Below are positions 33,507 to 40,895 of a stretch of 64,000 bases of DNA, piece by piece. The stretch covers positions 5,157,501 through 5,221,500 of the forward strand of contig NZ_CP159992.1 in NCBI RefSeq assembly GCF_040702995.1. Reading direction: 5' to 3'. The stretch is from Paenibacillus sp. AN1007. GTDB lineage: Bacteria; Bacillota; Bacilli; Paenibacillales; Paenibacillaceae. Made by a program: the position numbers and the translations under genes. The number at the start of each line of letters is the position of its first letter. Position 1 is the first letter of the stretch. The notes beneath the pieces are model-generated. The model did not search any database. It was not told where the DNA came from and saw nothing but the letters and a program-made list of their open reading frames with translations.

Positions 33507-36500
33507 CTACAGCCATGTCTCCCCTTGAAGCGAGATCAGGCTGCGCAGCTCGTCATCGGACATCTCGGTCAGCCAGTTCTCTCCTGAACCAACCACCTGC
33601 TCGGAGAGTGCTTTTTTGCTCTCGATTAACTCATCGATCCGTTCCTCTAGCGTCCCCTGACAGATTAGCTTGTGTACCTGCACGTTGCGGTTCTGCCCGA
33701 TGCGGAACACCCGGTCTGTCGCCTGATTCTCCACCGCAGGATTCCACCAGCGATCATAGTGAATGACGTGGCTTGCCCGCGTCAGATTCAGGCCAACACC
33801 GCCTGCGCGTAGAGATAGAACAAACATGGATGGTCCTTCTCCCCTTTGGAATGTCTCCACCATTTCATCCCGCTGTGCCTTGGACACACTGCCGTGCAGG
33901 AAATAAGGCTCTTCCTCATAACGCCGCTTCAGCCTGGAAACGAGCAGTTCGCCCATCGCCACATATTGAGTAAATACGAGTGCTGATTCTCCGTTATCCC
34001 GAATCGCGTCCAGCAATTCAAGAAGCCGCTCCATCTTGCCGGAAGCTTCTGTCTTCCCATGGTCCTTCCGGCTGCTGTCCGCCAGAACAGGATGATCACA
34101 GATTTGTTTCAGCTTGGTCAGAGAGGACAGCACGATGCCTTTGCGAGCAATACCGTTTCGGCCATCCAGACCGCCCATAAGGTCATCGACGACACGTTGG
34201 TACAAAATCGCCTGTTCCGGTGTCAGTGAACAATAGGATTTCAGCTCCAGCTTCTCGGGCAGGTCTTTGCGAATGTCCGGATCACTTTTCAGCCTGCGCA
34301 GCATAAACGGCGACACCAACCGGTGCAGCTCACGCAGCGAGGCCGCATTCTCTTCCGATGGAACCAGACCTGTATAACGCTGGCGGAACGATGAGGATGT
34401 GCCGAGATAACCCGGGTTGAGAAATTGGAAAATAGACCAAAGCTCACTAAGCCGATTCTCCACCGGCGTGCCTGTCATGGCAATACGATGAGAGGTCGAC
34501 AGCCGCATAACACTCTGTGCCTGCTTTGTACGATAATTTTTAATATACTGTGCCTCATCCAGCACAACCGTAGACCAGTGCAGAGAAGCGAGATCCGGAC
34601 CGTCACGGCCAGCCAGATGATAGGTGGTGAGCACGATGTCATGCTTCTGCGCCTCCTCCTGAAAGGCACTGCCATGAAGCCGCTGTCCGCCATGATGAAT
34701 ATACAGGGACAGATTTGGCGCAAAACGCTTCAGCTCGCGCTGCCAGTTGCCCAGCAGCGATGTTGGACAGACAATAAGTGCCGGCCATGGACCTTCCAGC
34801 ATGTCTGCAGCGCCATGCATCGCAGCAGTCTGCATTCTTTCGTTGGACTCACTATGTTTCGAAACCATGCTCTTTCCAGGGTCTTTGTCCTGTATAGTTT
34901 CGGTTATCCATCCTCGATCTGCAGATGGACCAGCAGTGGACTTTTGGGCTTCTTTTGATTCCTGTGCCTCCTGCAGTGCAGCCTGCCGTTCCTCTTGTTT
35001 CCGGTCCAGCAGACATGTAATCACTTGGACCGTCTTGCCAAGTCCCATATCATCAGCCAGACATACCCCGAAACCAAGCTCTCCCATAGCCGATAACCAT
35101 TGATACCCGCGTTCCTGATACGGTCGCAGTTCGCCATGCAGCTCCGCTGGTACGGGACGTGGTTCGATGCTGCGAAGCACCTGCCCCTCGAGCAGAAAGG
35201 CAAGCATCCCCTCGGACGCAGCACCGAACACAGACATGCCTTTCCAGATGGAGTCCTCTCCCTCATCTGCGGCCAGATGAAGCCATTCGGAGAGCGGCAT
35301 ATACTGCTCTTCTTCTTTTTTCATATAACGAAGCACCTGGCGAATTTCTTTCGTGTCTACTTCTATCCATTCTCCGCGAAACATCACATAAGGAACGGTT
35401 GCTTCAGCCAGAGCTGCCAGCTCTTCCGCCGTAATCGGCTTGCCATCCAGCATCGGCTCTGCAGTAAAGGCTACCAGCTGCTCCATGCCCAGCGCAGACA
35501 CAGCTCCGGGCTGACGTTCCGGAATTCCGTTCATCATCTGCAGACGCAGCCCGGCCCGCCTTTTTCCGGCACGGCTCCATCTCGATGGCATCAGGACCGT
35601 TACCCCGGCCTTCTGCAGTTTGGGAACCGCATGGGTCAGAAATTCAAAAAAACTCTGCTGCTCCAGCTGAATCCCTTCTGGTCTAGCATGCAGCAGAGCG
35701 GTTTCCAGTTCCGGTGCCAACTCGGACGCCTGACCGATGGCCATCAGTAACTGCTCTGCCGCTGACGCGTAGTACACCTTGCCCCGGTCCAGATCACGCT
35801 CCGGATGTGCCCATATGGTACGTGCTGGCAGCCTCAATCCAGCTTCCTGATCACTGTCTACCCAGAAACTGATGCCCCAGGTAGAATCCTGTTCACCCAA
35901 AGGCGGCTCCAAACGCAGCACCAGCTTGAATTTGCCTTCGGCGGGCAGCGTCTCTTCGGCACCTAATGCAGGCATCGTTGTGCCGCCAGCTTCATGAATG
36001 CTGTCCACAAAGGCAGCCATTTCCTCCGTCGGACCCTGCACAGTAACGGGACGGAACATCGAGATCAGACTGTTCCACCAGAGCTCCGACACCGGTGAAG
36101 AACCGCGCCGGAATGATGTCCGATAACGCGAAAGTTCGCTATCCATGCCTTCCAGTTCACTAGTGACCACGGCATGAATGATCCCGCTCATAAACGAAAA
36201 CAGCACTGCACCAGCCGCCTCTTCGCGTGTTTCCGGCTCCATGGAGGCATAAGCTCCGGGTGCTGACAGCGCAATCGGCGGCATCGATTCGGCAAGGCTT
36301 CTGAAACGCTCCTGATCCTCTTCAAGATGCAGACGCGGACGCCAGACCCCTGCAAGTGTCTCCTGTCCGGTTCTCCGCCTTGCACCGGTCTTGGCAGCAA
36401 ATGCAGCCGCTGGAGCGATTGCCCCGCGAAGCAGCAGTTCCTGTGTGAACTGTGCCGCCTTAACCCAGTAACGCATTTCCTCCCCAGCCTGAATGCCCGC

Positions 36501-36812
36501 CGCAAGAAACATCCGGTCGTCCCACTGCATCAGCATCCGGAAGGCATCCTTCGGCGAAACTGCCAATCCTTCCAGCGTGCGTCCAAGCAGCTGCCGCCGT
36601 TTCACCGTCTTGGCTTCTGCAGCATTTCGAAGCGGATTCGGCCAGCGCAGTTCGGCAAGACGCAGTGCAGCAGGCTGAAACAGACGACCCCCGTCGCCAA
36701 ATTGCAGCCTTCTCACCACGCTGCTCCATGCATCCACACGCGGTTCCGATGTTTCACCGGAAAAACAAAAAAATACGTCTCCAAGCCATACTCCATACAG
36801 CGATTGCATCAT
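33507..36812 (-). CDS. SNF2-family ATPase/helicase, YwqA-like
   Basis: 1101 aa. The C-terminal half is a complete SNF2 ATPase: LADDMGLGKTVQVITCLLD (motif I, ~590), VVLDEAQYIKN (II), MTGTPVENRLSELWSIFQFLNPGYLG (III), LSLRAGGVGLNLTRASHVIHYDRWWNPAVENQATDRVFRIGQNRNVQVHKLICQGTLEERI (V-VI). An Asn/Ser/Glu-rich insertion (~655-720) splits motifs I and II, and ~540 residues precede the motor, as in YwqA. Likely a DNA translocase acting on protein-DNA complexes; target unknown. GGGAG precedes the ATG. Confidence 0.9.
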   Translation of the reverse strand: MMQSLYGVWLGDVFFCFSGETSEPRVDAWSSVVRRLQFGDGGRLFQPAALRLAELRWPNPLRNAAEAKTVKRRQLLGRTLEGLAVSPKDAFRMLMQWDDRMFLAAGIQAGEEMRYWVKAAQFTQELLLRGAIAPAAAFAAKTGARRRTGQETLAGVWRPRLHLEEDQERFRSLAESMPPIALSAPGAYASMEPETREEAAGAVLFSFMSGIIHAVVTSELEGMDSELSRYRTSFRRGSSPVSELWWNSLISMFRPVTVQGPTEEMAAFVDSIHEAGGTTMPALGAEETLPAEGKFKLVLRLEPPLGEQDSTWGISFWVDSDQEAGLRLPARTIWAHPERDLDRGKVYYASAAEQLLMAIGQASELAPELETALLHARPEGIQLEQQSFFEFLTHAVPKLQKAGVTVLMPSRWSRAGKRRAGLRLQMMNGIPERQPGAVSALGMEQLVAFTAEPMLDGKPITAEELAALAEATVPYVMFRGEWIEVDTKEIRQVLRYMKKEEEQYMPLSEWLHLAADEGEDSIWKGMSVFGAASEGMLAFLLEGQVLRSIEPRPVPAELHGELRPYQERGYQWLSAMGELGFGVCLADDMGLGKTVQVITCLLDRKQEERQAALQEAQESKEAQKSTAGPSADRGWITETIQDKDPGKSMVSKHSESNERMQTAAMHGAADMLEGPWPALIVCPTSLLGNWQRELKRFAPNLSLYIHHGGQRLHGSAFQEEAQKHDIVLTTYHLAGRDGPDLASLHWSTVVLDEAQYIKNYRTKQAQSVMRLSTSHRIAMTGTPVENRLSELWSIFQFLNPGYLGTSSSFRQRYTGLVPSEENAASLRELHRLVSPFMLRRLKSDPDIRKDLPEKLELKSYCSLTPEQAILYQRVVDDLMGGLDGRNGIARKGIVLSSLTKLKQICDHPVLADSSRKDHGKTEASGKMERLLELLDAIRDNGESALVFTQYVAMGELLVSRLKRRYEEEPYFLHGSVSKAQRDEMVETFQRGEGPSMFVLSLRAGGVGLNLTRASHVIHYDRWWNPAVENQATDRVFRIGQNRNVQVHKLICQGTLEERIDELIESKKALSEQVVGSGENWLTEMSDDELRSLISLQGETWL

Positions 36813-36921
36813 TACAGTCTCCCGTCATCCCTTCGCATTGTTACTCTCCATCATATACGAAAATGAACGGATTTAAAAACCTTTACACATAAAAAGTGCC
36901 GCTCATCCTCTTTTTCAGCAT

Positions 36922-36964
36922 AAAAAAATGTCCCTTCTCCAGAAAACAGAGAAGGAACATTTTG
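36922..36964 (-). terminator. Terminator of the CheW-like gene
   Basis: On the minus strand AAAATGTTCCTTCTC pairs with GAGAAGGGACATTTT, followed by TTTTATG. Confidence 0.87.
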
Positions 36965-37020
36965 TTTAATCGTTTGTTTAAATGAAACGAGCCGTATAGG
37001 CTGTCACCCGTTTTTAATGA

Positions 37021-37452
37021 TCAAGAACGGATCAGACTGCCAAGCAGTACGTCCAGATTCAAAATACCTGCACGGTGATCTGCGCAAAATCCGATTTTGT
37101 CGAAAACACCAATCATGAAGCGGCGATGCTCTTCAGCAGGTTCTTCAAACCGATCATACGTCACAACCGAATCTACCATGTCTACAATTAGCGGCACAAA
37201 CCCGTTCTTGTATGGAACAACGATAATCCGTGTAGATGAGGTGTCTTCCTGTTCAGGCATACCGAGCAGCACGCGAAGACTTACGACCGAAACCACCTTG
37301 CCGTACAGTGAAGCAAATCCTCTGATTTCAGGGCTTCCAAAAGGAACCGTTGTAACCTCTACCATTCTGATAATTTCATGAACCTCATCAATGCGAAGTG
37401 CAAAAATCTGTTCTCCGACCGAGAAATTAATATATTGCATTACTTCATCCAT
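37021..37452 (-). CDS. CheW-like chemotaxis coupling protein (orphan)
   Basis: About 143 aa, one CheW domain: MQYINFSVGEQIFALRIDEVHEIIRMVEVTTVPFGSPEIRGFASLYGKVVSVVSLRVLLG (beta strand and IRG-like turn) ... IIVVPYKNGFVPLIVDMVDSVVTYD. CheW couples receptors to CheA. No cheA, cheY or receptor lies nearby. Start chosen at the ATG at 37452 behind GGGG; the ATG four codons earlier is placed too close to its GAGAGGG. Downstream of the DnaA-box cluster at 37647-37874. Confidence 0.85.
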   Translation of the reverse strand: MDEVMQYINFSVGEQIFALRIDEVHEIIRMVEVTTVPFGSPEIRGFASLYGKVVSVVSLRVLLGMPEQEDTSSTRIIVVPYKNGFVPLIVDMVDSVVTYDRFEEPAEEHRRFMIGVFDKIGFCADHRAGILNLDVLLGSLIRS

Positions 37453-37646
37453 AATTGTCCCCATACCCTCTCATTCCGTAAAATCAGATCTTCAACACGC
37501 TTTTGGCTGTCGAACTTTAGACGATGAGTCGTTACATGTTGTATCGGCAATTTTGGCGTAAATGTTTAGGCTTCCAAGCAAGAAGGGGCCCACTCCTCTT
37601 TCTTTTTCGATCCTCTTCCCAAAAAATGAGTTTTGATGCGCATTTC

Positions 37647-37874
37647 TGTGGATAACCACTTCGATAAACCTTGATGTTGGACAAAAATATATAGTTATAC
37701 CTGTTTTGTGGATAAGTTGTGCACATATTGCTCACAACCTGTGGATATATACGTATATTTATGTGGATATTTAATATTTCAGTGTGGACATGTTGTGTAT
37801 TTGTTGGTAAATCTGACGTAGAATTTTGTCGTATTTAGTCCTTTCATCCCTTATTGTGGACATATTGTGGAAAG
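37647..37874 (+). promoter_or_regulatory. Cluster of DnaA-box-like 9-mers, same orientation
   Basis: TGTGGATAA (the complement of TTATCCACA) occurs perfectly at 37647-37655 and 37707-37715; TGTGGATAT at 37740 and 37762; TGTGGACAT at 37783 and 37855; TGTGGAAAG at 37866. All read the same way, in an AT-rich 230 bp, with steps of 60, 33, 22, 21, 72 and 11 bp. Confidence 0.65.
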
Positions 37875-37930
37875 AGAAGGCCTTCTATGGTAATAAACAT
37901 TCGGGCAGCAGACGGCTGAACTATTCTTAT

Positions 37931-39862
37931 TCAACCGCTTTCTCCTGCCCATGCTGCAAGAATCTCCGCTGTATGCTCATACTCCAACACAGGGAAGTAG
38001 TGGTTATAGGGTACCTCGACTTTTTTATACCCGGCCTGCAGACCGCTTGGAAAGCGGTATTCCCGATCCTTGGCAGCCCAGACAACCAATCGATCCGAGG
38101 TATTTCCGGTCTTTGTAAAGCTTCCGTATTCCTCCCAAAAACTTAATCCCCGTCTATTCCCTTGACCCAGGTGAATCCACCGCAGCAGGTCGACGTGTGC
38201 GCCTGCAATGCGAGGAGATCGGAAATAAGCGTACACCCTCTGGCCCAGTCTCGTGACGCTGCTATCATTGATTTGTCCGCCACTGCCTGTATTGAACATT
38301 CGTGTCCAGCTCTGACGGGACCTGCCGCGAAGCAAGGCTCTTACCATGCGGCGCGGTAAACGGAGTATCTGTTTCAAACGCCAATCTCTCGCGTTATCTG
38401 CGGCAGGCTGCAGTAAAGCAGTGCGAATATCGGTGCGCCCACTTTGCTTCACCGCCGCTGCTGCGACAGCAGCCCCTACGGAATGTCCAACGAGTCTAAG
38501 CGGACCACGGATTGCAGCCAGAACTTCCGCAAGAGCATTAACCTGACCGATAAATGCGTCATGTTCAAGGTGAATAGGCGAACGGCCAAACCCTGCCATA
38601 TCGATAATCCAGACGGGATTTCCTGTAAGCCGCCGCAGCTGTGCTCCAAGCGGGAGCAAATCGTCAGCACACTGCAGCAGCCCATGCACGATCACCCACG
38701 GTTCCCCTTCGCCTTCCCAGCCTAACATGGCCAAATTTCCTTTTCGCACGCGGATATAATCGGTTGGAGAACGTTCAGCTTCAGGCTTTGGCAGAAGGCG
38801 GTAATCCAGATCGGCCGTAATGAACGGAAGCTGCTCCTGAATATCCGGCCAGCTTCTCCCCATACGTGCCAGAAGCGCCTCCGTCTCATGTACCGGGAAG
38901 GTCCTGTCTGTAACAAATGCGAGTGATTGTGCAGGGATACCGCTGATTCGACTTCCGCCAAGGCTCAAGAGTCGTTGAATCAAGCTTAAAGGTAAGGATC
39001 CTGCTGGTTTAGGCACATCAAGCTCCCTTGTGATCAGATTGAGCAGTTCTTTCATATTCGGACTATCTTCCTTGCGAGCCAACAGGGGGTACGTCCCATC
39101 AAGCGGAGCTTCATCACGGGCCAAGAATACAAGTGTCTCTGCTACGACATCGTTCTCGACAAGCGGCAGCCAGAAGGACTTTCCGCCAGGTACTACAGGC
39201 ATCAGACCTTTCTGCACAGCTCCAATGAGCAGTCCGATGCCACCCGTCTGCTCGGTTTCACCTGTGGGACGGGGCCCAACCACCGTACTGGGATTTACGA
39301 CAGACAGAGGATAGCCATACTGTTTTGCATGTTCCCGAATATAAGCATCTGCTTGGAATTTCATCTCTTCATATGCACTCTCTTGGCTGCCCGCATGGCT
39401 CACCTTCATCCGTTCTTGCTGCTCAATTTCCTGTCCGTAAGGACTCATGAAACCAACCACATGAATAAAATGCCGCAGTGCTCCGCTCACCTGGATATCC
39501 TGTGCCAGCTGCGCTATTTCTCTTGCCCCATTCATGAAGATTCTCTCTGCCTTCTCTCGCTCCAGAGTAATGTCCATCGTACCGCCTGCATGAAGGATTA
39601 CATTGGACTCCCTGACGAGTTTGTGTTCTCTTTGTGCAAGTCCCAAACCCTGCAGGGATAAATCCCCAACGATAAACGTTATCCGCTCAAAGCTTTTTAC
39701 ACCATAACTCGCCAGTACTGTTCTGGCCCGCTGCTCGGAGCGAACCAGGAGAAGCATATGTATATCCGTGTTTTCTACAAGTTGTTTGACCGTTTCCCTT
39801 CCAATAAAACCTGTACTGCCCGTCATAAAAAGAGTCGTTTTTGCTGAAGCTGTTTTCTCCAT
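37931..39862 (-). CDS. Fusion of an SDR-type reductase and an alpha/beta-hydrolase
   Basis: 643 aa. Residues 1-~370: extended SDR fold with MTGSTGFIGRETVKQL (NAD(P) loop), HAGGTMDITLE, and a catalytic Y-x3-K in SAYEEMKFQADAYIREH, resembling thioester-reductase/male-sterility-type domains. Residues ~375-643: alpha/beta-hydrolase with RLVGHSVGAAVAAAAV (GHSVG nucleophile elbow), an acid in the VVWAAKDREYRFP stretch and PYNHYFPVLEY near the end (candidate His). Both halves look complete. GGAGG is six bases upstream of the ATG. The substrate is unknown; a lipid or acyl compound is a guess from both domain families. Controlled by the adjacent TetR. Confidence 0.8.
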   Translation of the reverse strand: MEKTASAKTTLFMTGSTGFIGRETVKQLVENTDIHMLLLVRSEQRARTVLASYGVKSFERITFIVGDLSLQGLGLAQREHKLVRESNVILHAGGTMDITLEREKAERIFMNGAREIAQLAQDIQVSGALRHFIHVVGFMSPYGQEIEQQERMKVSHAGSQESAYEEMKFQADAYIREHAKQYGYPLSVVNPSTVVGPRPTGETEQTGGIGLLIGAVQKGLMPVVPGGKSFWLPLVENDVVAETLVFLARDEAPLDGTYPLLARKEDSPNMKELLNLITRELDVPKPAGSLPLSLIQRLLSLGGSRISGIPAQSLAFVTDRTFPVHETEALLARMGRSWPDIQEQLPFITADLDYRLLPKPEAERSPTDYIRVRKGNLAMLGWEGEGEPWVIVHGLLQCADDLLPLGAQLRRLTGNPVWIIDMAGFGRSPIHLEHDAFIGQVNALAEVLAAIRGPLRLVGHSVGAAVAAAAVKQSGRTDIRTALLQPAADNARDWRLKQILRLPRRMVRALLRGRSRQSWTRMFNTGSGGQINDSSVTRLGQRVYAYFRSPRIAGAHVDLLRWIHLGQGNRRGLSFWEEYGSFTKTGNTSDRLVVWAAKDREYRFPSGLQAGYKKVEVPYNHYFPVLEYEHTAEILAAWAGESG

Positions 39863-39948
39863 TTCATGCCTCCATATTTGCTGATATTTAATATCCAGTC
39901 TTTTTGATCATTATCTAAATCAGTATCATAACCATTCCACAAACTAGT

Positions 39949-39964
39949 ACTATATAGTACTATT
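39949..39964. promoter_or_regulatory. TetR-type operator before the reductase-hydrolase gene
   Basis: ACTATATAGTACTATT, part of the perfect palindrome AGTACTAT/ATAGTACT at 39946-39961. Fifteen of 16 bases match the site before tetR at 40634-40649. Confidence 0.65.
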
Positions 39965-39971
39965 AAAGTCC

Positions 39972-39998
39972 AAAAAAAGAGCTTCGTTTAACGAAGCA
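39972..39998 (-). terminator. Terminator overlapping the tetR stop codon
   Basis: On the minus strand GCTTCGTT pairs with AACGAAGC and TCTTTTTTT follows. The tetR stop codon TAA lies in the stem, separating tetR from the reductase gene. Confidence 0.85.
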
Positions 39999-40626
39999 TC
40001 TGACAAAATGTACGCGCCGCCCGCTCAATCATACCCAGATCACGAGAAGTTCCGGCCAAGATCAATGAACCTTCAAGTGCCGCCACGAATAGCGAAGCTG
40101 CAGCTCCGGGTTCAACCCCTCTGCGGAATTCTCCGCGTTCCAGCCCTTGCTGGAGCAGCTTCTCCACCATAGGTACAAGCTCTCGAAAGAAAATCGAGAT
40201 GCTTTCCTTCGCTTGGGATGCACTGTCGGGGGCCTGGATATATAGCGTGACAAACGGGCATGTTCCTTCGAAGTTTCGACTTTCTATACCTGCCGAAAGA
40301 AGTGACAGGAATGAATGGATTCGTTCCTCTACACTCCGCTCGCGCTGGCTGAGCAGCAGATACAGCTCTGATTCATACTGCGCAATCCAGAACTGTACAA
40401 CGGCCTGAAGCAGTTCCTCCTTATTTTTGAAATGATAATAGATGTTGGATTTGGATACGCCGCTGACCCGCACCACCTCGTCCATGCTGACATAAGCATA
40501 CCCCTGCCGTAGAAACAACTGCGCGGCCACTTCAACCGCTTTGGTGCGGTTCACCGGACCAGAGCTTCTAGGCTTGGACAGTTTAGACATTCCTTGATGT
40601 GGTGCATTGCTTTTATTGTTATTCAT
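39988..40626 (-). CDS. TetR-family transcriptional repressor
   Basis: 212 aa. N-terminal helix-turn-helix (VNRTKAVEVAAQLFLRQGYAYVSMDEVVRVSGVSKSNIYYHFKNKEELLQAVV) is a textbook TetR DNA-binding domain; the C-terminus ends in a normal effector domain (EGSLILAGTSRDLGMIERAARTFCQMLR). No ribosome site precedes the ATG at 40626; the -10 box of its promoter is only seven bases away, so the transcript may be leaderless (see findings). MSKLSKPR at residue 13 is an alternative start, with AAGGA directly before it. Confidence 0.88.
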   Translation of the reverse strand: MNNNKSNAPHQGMSKLSKPRSSGPVNRTKAVEVAAQLFLRQGYAYVSMDEVVRVSGVSKSNIYYHFKNKEELLQAVVQFWIAQYESELYLLLSQRERSVEERIHSFLSLLSAGIESRNFEGTCPFVTLYIQAPDSASQAKESISIFFRELVPMVEKLLQQGLERGEFRRGVEPGAAASLFVAALEGSLILAGTSRDLGMIERAARTFCQMLR

Positions 40627-40633
40627 AATTAGA

Positions 40634-40662
40634 ACTATACAGTACTATTTTAACGAAAGCAA
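40634..40662 (-). promoter_or_regulatory. tetR promoter with overlapping TetR operator
   Basis: On the minus strand TTGCTT (40657-40662), 17 bases, TATAGT (40634-40639). The operator ACTATACAGTACTATT (40634-40649) covers the -10 box and part of the spacer. Confidence 0.6.
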
Positions 40663-40708
40663 GTAAATCCGTTGATACAAGCAGCTCATAGTCCTCATTT
40701 TCAAAAAG

Positions 40709-40809
40709 TTGTCCACATTTAGATCATATACGCACAGGATATCCACATATAGTATCAAATTCATGTAAAGTATCGTTTGCTTGCTGTAAATGAAAATGAG
40801 TTATCCACA
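40709..40809 (-). promoter_or_regulatory. Second group of DnaA-box-like 9-mers, opposite orientation
   Basis: TTGTCCACA at 40709-40717 (8/9), ATATCCACA at 40739-40747 (8/9) and TTATCCACA at 40801-40809 (9/9). They face the opposite way to the cluster at 37647-37874. Confidence 0.55.
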
Positions 40810-40845
40810 CATCTTCAAGGCTGCCTGCTGCATTCGGTTGACAGC

Positions 40846-40881
40846 AAAATAAAGGAGCCAGCTGTACATACAGCTGACTCC
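40846..40881 (-). terminator. Terminator of the sugar-importer operon
   Basis: On the minus strand GGAGTCAGCTGT pairs with ACAGCTGGCTCC, followed by TTTATTTTG. Confidence 0.85.
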
Positions 40882-40895
40882 ACATTGCGTGTGCT

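Noticed and set aside
32599..36812. Part of a DISARM or other defence system
   Set aside because: An SNF2 helicase is present, but no methylase, nuclease or other defence gene; the SWIM-type neighbour points to the YwqA/YwqB pair.
37647..40809. Chromosomal replication origin
   Set aside because: DnaA-box-like sites are present, but no dnaA, dnaN, rpmH, gidA or parAB genes and no clear unwinding element with DnaA-trio sequence were seen. I keep the boxes as clusters only.
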